Shown here: piece after piece, positions 7,980-15,552 of the stretch
How positions within the stretch are numbered: the stretch's first letter is position 1
Layout: every line of letters begins with the position of its first letter
Assembly: GCA_017745075.1 (NCBI GenBank)
Contig: JAGIAD010000012.1
Location: forward strand, 45,941 to 109,940
DNA length: 64,000 nt
Reading direction: 5' to 3'
From: Sphingobacteriaceae bacterium
GTDB lineage: Bacteria > Bacteroidota > Bacteroidia > Sphingobacteriales > Sphingobacteriaceae
Made by a program: the position numbers and the translations under genes
The notes under the pieces: model-generated
What the model saw: only the letters and a program-made list of their open reading frames with translations
What the model was told of the DNA's origin: nothing
Databases searched by the model: none

Positions 7980-8969
7980 ATGAAAATACTCGTAACAGGA
8001 ACCAGCGGACATTTAGGAGAAGCAATAGCCAGGCAACTAAAAGCGAATAACAGCGACTATATCGGGCTTGACATTAATCCATCAGAATTCACTACTCATG
8101 TTGGCTCAATTACCGATGTAGAGCTGGTAAATAGCCTGGTTGAGAAAGTTGATTTTATAATTCATACAGCAACACTTCACAAACCGCACGTTGGCACACA
8201 TTCGAACCAGGACTTTATAGATACTAATATTACTGGCACACTGACGCTATTGGAGGCAGCGCGAAAAGCAAACATCAAAGGTTTTATTTACACCAGCACC
8301 ACGAGTACTTTTGGCGATACACTGACGCCTAAGCCAAACGAGCCGGCAATTTGGATAACCGAAAAAACAATTTGCGTTCCAAAAAATATTTATGGGGTTA
8401 CAAAAAGTGCAGCTGAAGATCTTTGCCAGATATTTTATCGTAACCATAAACTGCCTTGCCTGGTTTTAAAAACATCGCGTTTCTTTCCCGAAGAAGATGA
8501 CAAGAAAGCAATCAGAGAAAATTATCAGGACCTGAACATAAAGGCAACCGAATATTTATATCGCAGGGTGGATGTTGAAGACGTGGTAACCGCTCACTTG
8601 TTAGCTGTTGAAAAAGTACAGGAAATTGGCTTTGGTAAATATATCATCAGTTCAACCTCACCATTTGAGCAGCAGCATTTAATGGAACTTCATACTGATG
8701 CCAGTGCGGTAATTGAAAAGATATTTCCCGACTTCAAAAAATTATTCGCAAAGAAAGGCTGGATAATACTGCCGAAGATTGATCGTGTTTATGTGAATGA
8801 AAAAGCAAGACGCGAATTGGGCTGGAAACCTAAGTACGACTTTGGTTATGTATTAGACTGTATTGCTGCAGGCAAAGACTTTCGCAGTCAACTATCTCTC
8901 GATGTAGGAATAAAAGGCTATCATTCAGAAACCTTTACAGAAGGCCCGTACCCTGTGCTGGATATATAG
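7980..8969 (+). CDS. NAD(P)-dependent epimerase/reductase (extended SDR)
   Basis: A 329-residue extended SDR. The nucleotide motif TGTSGHLG is at residues 6-13 (GxxGxxG) and the catalytic YGVTK is at 138-142, with the preceding Ser/Thr cluster 'YTSTTSTFGD'. The C-terminal third is the variable substrate domain ('RVYVNEKARRELGWKPKYDF', common in sugar-nucleotide epimerases and in related carbonyl reductases). It has no sugar-nucleotide pathway neighbours, so a specific substrate is not inferable. The gene is flanked by an oppositely oriented lipoprotein gene, with a strong hairpin between the two 3' ends. Confidence 0.87.
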   Translation: MKILVTGTSGHLGEAIARQLKANNSDYIGLDINPSEFTTHVGSITDVELVNSLVEKVDFIIHTATLHKPHVGTHSNQDFIDTNITGTLTLLEAARKANIKGFIYTSTTSTFGDTLTPKPNEPAIWITEKTICVPKNIYGVTKSAAEDLCQIFYRNHKLPCLVLKTSRFFPEEDDKKAIRENYQDLNIKATEYLYRRVDVEDVVTAHLLAVEKVQEIGFGKYIISSTSPFEQQHLMELHTDASAVIEKIFPDFKKLFAKKGWIILPKIDRVYVNEKARRELGWKPKYDFGYVLDCIAAGKDFRSQLSLDVGIKGYHSETFTEGPYPVLDI

Positions 8970-9044
8970 AAAAAGCGCCCAACCTAAAGTTCAAATCTTT
9001 TCATTTCTACTGATCAATCAGTACATTCTTTCACTAAGATTTCT

Positions 9045-9083
9045 ACAAACTAAATTTAACCTATGGGGTTAAATTTAGTTTGT
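9045..9083. terminator. Bidirectional hairpin between convergent genes
   Basis: A perfect 17-bp inverted repeat: left arm 9045-9061 (ACAAACTAAATTTAACC), 5-nt loop TATGG, right arm 9067-9083. It lies between the ends of the genes at 8969 and 9075 and includes the lipoprotein stop codon, so it probably terminates transcription from both sides. There is no clear T-tract. Confidence 0.65.
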
Positions 9084-9728
9084 GGAAGATAAAGACATGG
9101 AAAGTTTATTTGAAGGCGCCTTGCCAAAATGGTCAGTGTACCACTCAATGAGTTTAACAGATTTAAACTGGCTATTCCCATTCACACCTCTAATGAACCG
9201 TTTGGCAGATTTGGTTCCATCTTCACCTTTCATGGCCTGGCAAATCACATAATCAACGATAATTTTGTCTTCAGGTTTCGGTCCTTTGTAAGATAATATT
9301 GCACCGTCTTTTCCAATAATAAATGGTGCAGGATCACTAATTTTCAGAATCTTCCGGAATTCGGCTGATGAATCATTATCAACCAGCCTGTTAACATTTG
9401 CTGAGGTATCTGAACCTACGTAAAGATTGGCAAAAACTACTTCTGGATATTTAGCAAAACGCTCCTTTAATAAAAGGTATTCTTTTTCTTGCTGGGCAGA
9501 CAGTTTTTTATCCTTCCAAATATATAGATAAACTGTTTTTCCGTTATATAAATCGCCAAAAGTTTGATGTTTTCCCTTCGGATCAACAATCTGTATATCA
9601 GAAATATGAGTGCTGGTATAGTCGTTATAATTTTTAACTAAAAGTTTGGCTACTCCCTTAACCATCATCGTGCAAGAACTTGCAAGAATGCAAAGGGCGA
9701 AAATAAAAAGGTAGATAGATTTTTTCAT
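9075..9728 (-). CDS. Lipoprotein with thioredoxin-like fold
   Basis: A 217-residue lipoprotein (lipobox LASSC at about residues 15-19). The mature part has the secondary-structure rhythm of thioredoxin-like redoxins without a CxxC: 'GKTVYLYIWKDKKLSAQQEKEYLLLKERF' (strand and helix), 'VVFANLYVGSD', 'FRKILKISDPAPFIIGKDGAILSYKGPKP' (the cis-Pro and following strand). This resembles Bacteroidota TlpA-like proteins that have lost the redox cysteines, so it is likely structural or binding rather than an oxidoreductase. Family assignment is tentative. The gene is monocistronic. Confidence 0.7.
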   Translation of the reverse strand: MKKSIYLFIFALCILASSCTMMVKGVAKLLVKNYNDYTSTHISDIQIVDPKGKHQTFGDLYNGKTVYLYIWKDKKLSAQQEKEYLLLKERFAKYPEVVFANLYVGSDTSANVNRLVDNDSSAEFRKILKISDPAPFIIGKDGAILSYKGPKPEDKIIVDYVICQAMKGEDGTKSAKRFIRGVNGNSQFKSVKLIEWYTDHFGKAPSNKLSMSLSSTN

Positions 9729-9988
9729 GTTTAAAATGGTTTGGTGTTGCAGGTATGTATTAATTATGTATTGAGGAAAGACGACAAAGATCGATTGAAG
9801 GTTGCATCACCATTCATTTTTATAGGTAAGGGCAGGTTTATACAGTGCTTTTTTATGTCCGAGAAAAAAATATGCCCTATTCCCTGCATAAAATATATTA
9901 CTTTACCAGGATGCAAATACCCGGGCGCAAAGAATAAAAACACTGTACTTAACCAGAAGTTATCACCTTTTATATAGCCAAAAAATAA

Positions 9989-10966
9989 TTAAAACGTAAG
10001 CTTTTCGCCTTGCCAGCCAGTGGTGCGTAAAAACTGTTCCCAGGTCAGGCTATTCGCATTGATCTTTCTGCTCCATTGCAAATCGCGATCTTTTTTAAAA
10101 TAACCATATTCAACCGCGTATTCTGCCATCCCCAGAATCTCACTGACCAAAAGTTCGTTGCTGCTGAATTCCGGAAAATGATAAAGCATCTCCTCCCGGG
10201 TAAACGCTGAGCTATAGGCCGCCTTCTTTCCTGTAACCCGTACGAAAGTATCGACCATTTCCCTTGGGGAAATGATATCGCCGATTACCGGCAAGGATTT
10301 ACCGGCATAGTATTCAGGATTTGAAAAAATTTCCAGTACCGCCGGCCCAGTAGCCGTAAGAGGGTCTACAAATGGCGCACGGAAGTCTTTTGGTAAATAA
10401 ATTGGAAACACCAGTGTATCGCCATCCATACGGGGAGGATAAAACTCCATAAGATTGGTATAGAAAAAAGCCATATAGATAAATGAGCTTGTGACCGGAA
10501 GCGTACGTATATATTCTTCAATCTTGGCTTTGTCAGTGAAGTGAGGAGCAAATTTCCTGCCTTCAGTAATTTTATCTACATTTTCCAGGCTACTAAAAAT
10601 AATGTGCTGAACACCCGCTTCAATTGCCGCATCAGCCAGCTCGATGCCCAATTCCGTCTCATGCGTTTGAGGTGGAGCAATGCCTGGGGTCATCATAAAA
10701 ACACCCTGTGATCCCCTGAATGCTTCCACGAAATCTTTTTTATAACCGAGATTAAGCGGTATGCTTACCAGTTCAGCCCCTAACCCGGCCAAATGCTGTG
10801 CCTCGGCCGAATCAATCCGCCTGGTAATGCCGCGCACCCGGTAATGCCCGCTTTCTAAGAGCGTACGTGCTGCACTCAATCCCTGCTTTCCCAAAACACC
10901 AACAATAGTGATCAGGGGTTTTTCGCTTTGTTTTCTAACATTATTTGCATTCAAATCTAAATTCAT
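9989..10966 (-). CDS. NmrA-family NAD(P)-binding protein
   Basis: A 325-residue atypical SDR of the NmrA/HSCARG type. The Rossmann motif is GVLGKQG near residues 23-29 (GxxGxxG), followed by 'RVRGITRRIDSAEAQHLAGLGAELVSIPLN', where RR after the second strand suggests NADP preference. There is no YxxxK active-site pair in the usual place, in keeping with NmrA-like sensors or NAD(P)H:quinone reductase relatives such as QorB. It is divergently transcribed from an HxlR regulator gene (101 bp between the starts), the standard arrangement for HxlR-controlled redox genes, so it is probably induced by electrophiles or quinones. Confidence 0.88.
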   Translation of the reverse strand: MNLDLNANNVRKQSEKPLITIVGVLGKQGLSAARTLLESGHYRVRGITRRIDSAEAQHLAGLGAELVSIPLNLGYKKDFVEAFRGSQGVFMMTPGIAPPQTHETELGIELADAAIEAGVQHIIFSSLENVDKITEGRKFAPHFTDKAKIEEYIRTLPVTSSFIYMAFFYTNLMEFYPPRMDGDTLVFPIYLPKDFRAPFVDPLTATGPAVLEIFSNPEYYAGKSLPVIGDIISPREMVDTFVRVTGKKAAYSSAFTREEMLYHFPEFSSNELLVSEILGMAEYAVEYGYFKKDRDLQWSRKINANSLTWEQFLRTTGWQGEKLTF

Positions 10967-10980
10967 AAGCCGTATATTTT

Positions 10981-10999
10981 AACTATAAAAATTATAGTT
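10981..10999. promoter_or_regulatory. Operator-like perfect dyad in the nmrA-hxlR spacer
   Basis: AACTATAA-AAA-TTATAGTT is a perfect 8-3-8 inverted repeat. Its right end runs into the TTG of the hxlR promoter (10998-11000). HxlR regulators bind such AT-rich dyads as dimers, so this is the best candidate operator. Confidence 0.6.
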
Positions 11000-11028
11000 G
11001 CAAAAGTATTTTTAGTAAGGTAAATTTG
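10998..11028 (+). promoter_or_regulatory. hxlR promoter (TTG-N20-TAAATTTG)
   Basis: TTG at 10998-11000 and TAAATTTG at 11021-11028 fit the Bacteroidota -33/-7 consensus, giving a start near 11035. One dyad touches the -33 element and a second, imperfect dyad (AACTATC at 11033-11039, GATAGGTT at 11046-11053) covers the predicted start. Confidence 0.55.
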
Positions 11029-11066
11029 CAATAACTATCCAAAACGATAGGTTAAAAGAAATACCG

Positions 11067-11444
11067 ATGAAAACAGAATGTATAGCTGATTACGTGAAAT
11101 TAAAAGGAAAGATTTACCCGTGTACGGTTAGCCTGGCGATGGATCTGATAGGTGGAAAATGGAAAGCCGTAATCCTTTATCATTTGAAAGACACTGAAAA
11201 ACGTTACAATGAACTTCGGAAAGAAGTGCCGCATATCACCGAAATGACCTTGAGTTTACAGTTAAAACAGTTGGAAAAAGATGGCCTGGTATCCAGAAAA
11301 GTATATGGCGAAAAGCCTCCTGTTAAGGTTATTTATGGTCTGACCGATTTTGGAAAGACATTTATACCAGTCTTAGAGACCATTACCACATGGGGAAATC
11401 AGATCGTATCAGAAAAAGGCGAATTTGTGACAGACGGGCAATAA
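11067..11444 (+). CDS. HxlR-family transcriptional regulator
   Basis: A 125-residue winged-helix protein with the HxlR signature: 'YPCTVSLAMDLIGGKWKAVILYHLKD' (C18 followed by the GGKWK helix), recognition helix 'ITEMTLSLQLKQLEKDGLVSRKVY', and wing 'PPVKVIYGLTDFGK'. The N-terminal Cys positions are those used by redox- or electrophile-sensing members (YodB, HypR). It is divergent from the nmrA-like gene, and the two dyads in the spacer point to autoregulation and control of the neighbour. Length is normal for the family. Confidence 0.92.
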   Translation: MKTECIADYVKLKGKIYPCTVSLAMDLIGGKWKAVILYHLKDTEKRYNELRKEVPHITEMTLSLQLKQLEKDGLVSRKVYGEKPPVKVIYGLTDFGKTFIPVLETITTWGNQIVSEKGEFVTDGQ

Positions 11445-11487
11445 ACGTTTAATACCCGGCATAAATAAAAAGCCATCGTTGGCTACT

Positions 11488-13635
11488 TTATTTTGTGCGA
11501 ATTTCTACCTTACCTCCGTTCCGGAACAGATCATGAGAAATAAAATAGCCCTGGTTAATTTTTCCGTCTACTTTAATCTCCGTAATGCCCCTGCCCTTGT
11601 TCGGTTTGCTGATGGTTAATATTTTACCACTGCTGGTTTTCCATTTTACCTCGTCAAAAAGTGGTGCTGTAATCAGGTAATTTGGATCTGTTGCCGAGAA
11701 TGGGTACAATCCCAATGAACTGAATACATACCAGGCCGACATTTCGCCGGCATCATCCATACCGGAAAGTGCTAAACCTTTGTCCCCTATGCCATATAAT
11801 TCGTTTAAGATTTTATCAATAATTTTCTGCGATTTTTCGGGTTTACCTATAATCGTATAAGCAAAAGGCGCTTCATGATCAGGCTGATTGCCCTGGCAAT
11901 ATTGACCAATCATGGTTTCTACATTCCGTGCAATGTATTTAGGGTTCCAGGGCACAGTGAATAATGAATCCAGTTTGGATTCGAATTCTTTTGCACCACC
12001 ATATAGTTCGATTAAACCTTCCATATCATGGGGAGCATAAAACGAAACCTGCCAGGCATTGGCTTCCCTGTACATATACTCATAATAAGGATATTGTGGG
12101 TTAAAAGGTTTGATCCAGTCGCCGTTATCCAATCGTCCTCTCATAAAACGGGTACCCGGATCAAACATATTTTTATAGTTTTTAGACCTGGCCATCAAAA
12201 TCCGGTAATTACTGCTGTCGCCCAGTTTCTTCGCGATCTGAGCGAGCGAGTAATCATCGTAAGCATATTCCAATGTTTTAGAAACACCCGCTTTTGCTTT
12301 TGTTTCCACATGTGGATTTTTTACATCAGGATCGGAGATATAACCTTTCTCGATATATTCTTTCACAAACGGACGGGCGCCACCATCCACATTGGCGTTA
12401 CGTAATAAGAGCTGATAAGTGCCTTTAATATCGAAATCATCTATCCCCCTTAAGTAAGAACCGGCAATAGATGATGCACCGTGATCGCCGTGAAAAAAAG
12501 TCGGAATAAACCCGGTTTTTTCGCCCACATCTTTCATAGATTTGATCACATCCAAGGTAACTTCAGGTGTAATCAAACCTAAAAGTACATCTTTATTGCG
12601 GTAGGTATCCCAAAGCGACGGCTCAGTATAATAGTTAAAATTACCTTTAACGACATTGTGTTTTGCATCTTTAAATTCGCCATTAACATCGCTCCTCAAA
12701 GCTGGCCATAAAAACGATCGGTACAGGCACGAGTATAACAGCTGTTTTTGTTTCTCCGTACCACCTTTTACCCGGATATTGGATAATAGCGCTTCCCATT
12801 TTGCAGTAGCTTCATCCCGTACCTGCGTAAAGGTTTTAGCACCAATTTCCTTTTCTAAATTTTCTTTGGCATTGGCTGTACTCACAAAAGAAAGGCCTAT
12901 TTTTAATTCTATTGGTCCTGTGCTTCCGTCAGCCAGATGCATAACGGCATAACCCGAGCGTTTGCCTGTATCTTTTTGATCAAGTTTGTCTATTTTGCCA
13001 TTTACAGTGGCATAGAAATAAATATTTTCCCCACCCTGAAAGCCCTGAACAGCCGAACTACTTACCTGTTCCATATTCCAGGTAGCAACGCCGCTATTTG
13101 CCTTACCCATTAAAAAAAGTATTTGCCGGTCGTGGTTATTTTTGTATTCATATTGATGAAATCCTGCCCTTAAAGTTGAAGTGAGCTTCACATTTACCTC
13201 ATAATCATCCAGGTAAACCTGATAATAACCAGGTGCAGAACTTTCATTTTGATGTGAAAATTTTGATCCAAACTTATCAGTTGGATTAGAAAGCGGTAAA
13301 ACCGGAATATTGCAGAGGTTCCAGTGGCCCTTATTGGTATGCGCAAAACCGTAAATGGTATCATCTTCGTACTCATAGCCCGCCCCGGAGCCAAATTCTG
13401 TAATAGGGCTTAATTGCACCATGGCATTCGGCAGTGAGCTACCCGGAAAAGTTAAACCAGCCCACGATCGCCAGCCCTTGGGTAACTCATATCCTAAGAT
13501 TTTCGGATCGGTTAAAGGCGCAGTACCAATAAAGGTGTTTACGTATTTCGTTAATTTGGTTTGCGCCTGGGTTTGGGATGACCCCACAATACTCAGAAAT
13601 ATAAGAATGTTTAGAAGCCTCGCTAATGATCTCAT
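11488..13635 (-). CDS. GH92 alpha-mannosidase (exported)
   Basis: A 715-residue glycoside hydrolase family 92 enzyme with a signal peptide (cleavage after about residue 24, TQAQ). Family hallmarks in order: 'YVNTFIGT' at the mature start, 'AGLTFPGSSLPNAMVQLSP', 'YGFAHTNKGHWN', 'SLWDTYRNKDVL', 'FFHGDHGASSIAGSYLRG', and near residues 624-640 'GMDDAGEMSAWYVFSSLGLYPF', the region carrying the calcium and catalytic-base residues (commonly GNDDxGxMSAW). GH92 enzymes are Ca-dependent inverting exo-alpha-mannosidases, mostly alpha-1,2 or 1,3. Linkage specificity is not predictable here. It is encoded downstream of an S41 peptidase gene on the same strand, 104 bp apart. It works logically with the GH125 enzyme at 21.3 kb. 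Confidence 0.93.
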   Translation of the reverse strand: MRSLARLLNILIFLSIVGSSQTQAQTKLTKYVNTFIGTAPLTDPKILGYELPKGWRSWAGLTFPGSSLPNAMVQLSPITEFGSGAGYEYEDDTIYGFAHTNKGHWNLCNIPVLPLSNPTDKFGSKFSHQNESSAPGYYQVYLDDYEVNVKLTSTLRAGFHQYEYKNNHDRQILFLMGKANSGVATWNMEQVSSSAVQGFQGGENIYFYATVNGKIDKLDQKDTGKRSGYAVMHLADGSTGPIELKIGLSFVSTANAKENLEKEIGAKTFTQVRDEATAKWEALLSNIRVKGGTEKQKQLLYSCLYRSFLWPALRSDVNGEFKDAKHNVVKGNFNYYTEPSLWDTYRNKDVLLGLITPEVTLDVIKSMKDVGEKTGFIPTFFHGDHGASSIAGSYLRGIDDFDIKGTYQLLLRNANVDGGARPFVKEYIEKGYISDPDVKNPHVETKAKAGVSKTLEYAYDDYSLAQIAKKLGDSSNYRILMARSKNYKNMFDPGTRFMRGRLDNGDWIKPFNPQYPYYEYMYREANAWQVSFYAPHDMEGLIELYGGAKEFESKLDSLFTVPWNPKYIARNVETMIGQYCQGNQPDHEAPFAYTIIGKPEKSQKIIDKILNELYGIGDKGLALSGMDDAGEMSAWYVFSSLGLYPFSATDPNYLITAPLFDEVKWKTSSGKILTISKPNKGRGITEIKVDGKINQGYFISHDLFRNGGKVEIRTK

Positions 13636-13739
13636 TTATGATAAAACGTTTTAGTAATCTATCAAATATATAAAATCTATTAGATATCAACGTTTCTAAA
13701 TCCAACAATTAATGGCAATCAGTTATGAAAAGTTATTTT

Positions 13740-15194
13740 TTATTGTTGAAACTCACGGTTTTCAAGCACGGATGCAGCGTATTTGACCCATAACTCGTTT
13801 GGAATGGTAGCATCTAGAAAATAATCGGGCTGAATCCCAATGTTGTCAATGGCCATACCCGGAATCCGGTAGCTTTTCGATAAACAATAACCCAATTCGA
13901 ACATACCATCGGGCGATTTCGCACTGTACATATTTGAAATGTCGAGCACACCAAAAGTCGTCTTACCAAAAATCTTTACCTTTTTACTTTGCTTTGCGGC
14001 AAGCAAAAACTGCTCATCTGTACTGCCGTTGGCCTCGTTTGCAATTACAGCTACCTGTTGCGGAAACGGCAGCACAGTATCCAGTTTCTGGATAGTTACC
14101 CGGCGTACTCCATTTAAATTCACAAATTTTCCCAGGTTATCATTAAGCAGCTTAAGCGCATCATTAACCTGTTTCCTGCTTTTTTCAGATAGGTCTGGTA
14201 AAGATAGGTACCCTTCCATCCGTTTATTGTTCAACGGTGTCGATAAAAATTCAAGCCCAACAATGCGTATCGGATTCGTATACAAAAGAGGAATAAGGTT
14301 TGTATAGCTATCATCACTCCCACCCGTTCCGTTCCGGATATCGATGATCAGGTTTTTAGTACTTTTTATTTCCTTGTCAAATGCCGACAGTACACTATCA
14401 ATAACCGGTTTCTGTTGGTCGCCAAAAGAAGGAATGCGCAGCAGCAGCGTCTCTTTTGAAAGCCGCTCCACAAAAGGTTTTTTGGCGAAGAGCTCCCTTA
14501 GGTACAATTTCTGATCTTCGGTATCAGAAAACTTAGGGAATACACGTTCTAACATTACGCTGGGTGTAAGTTTTACCGCGTTCTTTCCCATCCACTCTAT
14601 CTTATCGAATTTCGCGGGAGAAAAATTGCCCATGTAATAAATTCCGGAACCGTCTTCCTTTATTTCCATTTTTACCTGCTGTCGCTTCCAATCCGGATTG
14701 GTCGATTCCAAAATAACTCCTTTATAGCTTTTACCCTCTTTCACTATTCCAATGGTATAGGCCCCAGTGTGCCAGATCCCGGCATAATCCTTTTCGTCTT
14801 TCCCCGCTTTTTGGCGGATATCTTTTTCCGATACCGTTAAAACAGGCCATTGTTTCGTATTTACAGCTGGTTCGCCTGGTTGCGAAGCCACCCCTAACAC
14901 ACCAATACTAAGATGTCCCTTCCTGAAAAACTTCAGCCACTCGCTCAAAACTTCGGCACACTCGTATTGGTCCTTGACTGTTTTTACACGTTCAGAAAAA
15001 ATGGCGGTATGTTTATCATACATATCTCTGCCCTTTTGCTGGATAGCATACTCAAAACCAGCATCATTTTTCTCAAAAGTCTCTTTTGTCCATCGAAAGG
15101 CTTCGGGGCAATTACAGGTCTTTTGTGCCTGAACAGCCGGCACGATAAACAGCAGAAAAGATAAGAACGAAAACAGGCGGAAAATTAATTTCAT
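13740..15194 (-). CDS. Exported S41-family (tail-specific-like) peptidase
   Basis: A 484-residue protein with a signal peptide (to about residue 23, VQAQ). The C-terminal half is an S41/Tsp catalytic domain: 'LIIDIRNGTGGSDD' (the conserved D.R.N.GG loop), then Ser391 in 'NGSTDEQF', the usual nucleophile position, and 'KKVKIFGKTTFGVLDISNM', with the Lys/Gly segment after it. The N-terminal half has no PDZ domain that I can recognise, as in many Bacteroidota S41 proteins. It probably processes periplasmic peptides. The upstream flank (15195-15552) is non-coding; the downstream neighbour is the GH92 gene in the same direction. Confidence 0.88.
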   Translation of the reverse strand: MKLIFRLFSFLSFLLFIVPAVQAQKTCNCPEAFRWTKETFEKNDAGFEYAIQQKGRDMYDKHTAIFSERVKTVKDQYECAEVLSEWLKFFRKGHLSIGVLGVASQPGEPAVNTKQWPVLTVSEKDIRQKAGKDEKDYAGIWHTGAYTIGIVKEGKSYKGVILESTNPDWKRQQVKMEIKEDGSGIYYMGNFSPAKFDKIEWMGKNAVKLTPSVMLERVFPKFSDTEDQKLYLRELFAKKPFVERLSKETLLLRIPSFGDQQKPVIDSVLSAFDKEIKSTKNLIIDIRNGTGGSDDSYTNLIPLLYTNPIRIVGLEFLSTPLNNKRMEGYLSLPDLSEKSRKQVNDALKLLNDNLGKFVNLNGVRRVTIQKLDTVLPFPQQVAVIANEANGSTDEQFLLAAKQSKKVKIFGKTTFGVLDISNMYSAKSPDGMFELGYCLSKSYRIPGMAIDNIGIQPDYFLDATIPNELWVKYAASVLENREFQQ

Positions 15195-15552
15195 ATGAAC
15201 TTGAATTGCAATAAGATATAGGGTCTGTCGGTATTATTGAAACGGTATGCAATATAAAAATTTACCGTTTTTTTTTCAAAAAATTCAGGATTAATACTTG
15301 TAAAACCAGCTCACTTTTGTCTGATTTTAACATGAAACAGTTTTAAAAAATAAAGAATTACTGCGCACAGCAATACAAAATCCCTATTAATCCACACGTC
15401 CAATAAACAAGGTATAAGCAGCATGCTACCAGCTACCAGAAGCTTAAATAACTGAATATTATGCCAATAATCAATAAGCTTTTACTTATTTACCAATAGC
15501 ACAATCATGAGATTATCTATATATTTGGCTACACACTAATCAAATAACCTAC
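15195..15552. other. 358-bp divergent spacer between S41 peptidase and GH95 genes
   Basis: No ORF or RNA gene is visible. It must hold promoters for both flanking genes. A TATATTTG box at 15520-15527 fits the -7 element and would start the GH95 message about 20 nt before its ATG, but no TTG lies at the matching -33 position. The rest is AT-rich with no clear repeat. Confidence 0.35.

Noticed and set aside
9741..9977. 78-aa ORF (+) between the lipoprotein and NmrA genes
   Set aside because: No recognisable motif, lies in the promoter side of the lipoprotein gene, unusual Cys/Pro composition; likely chance.
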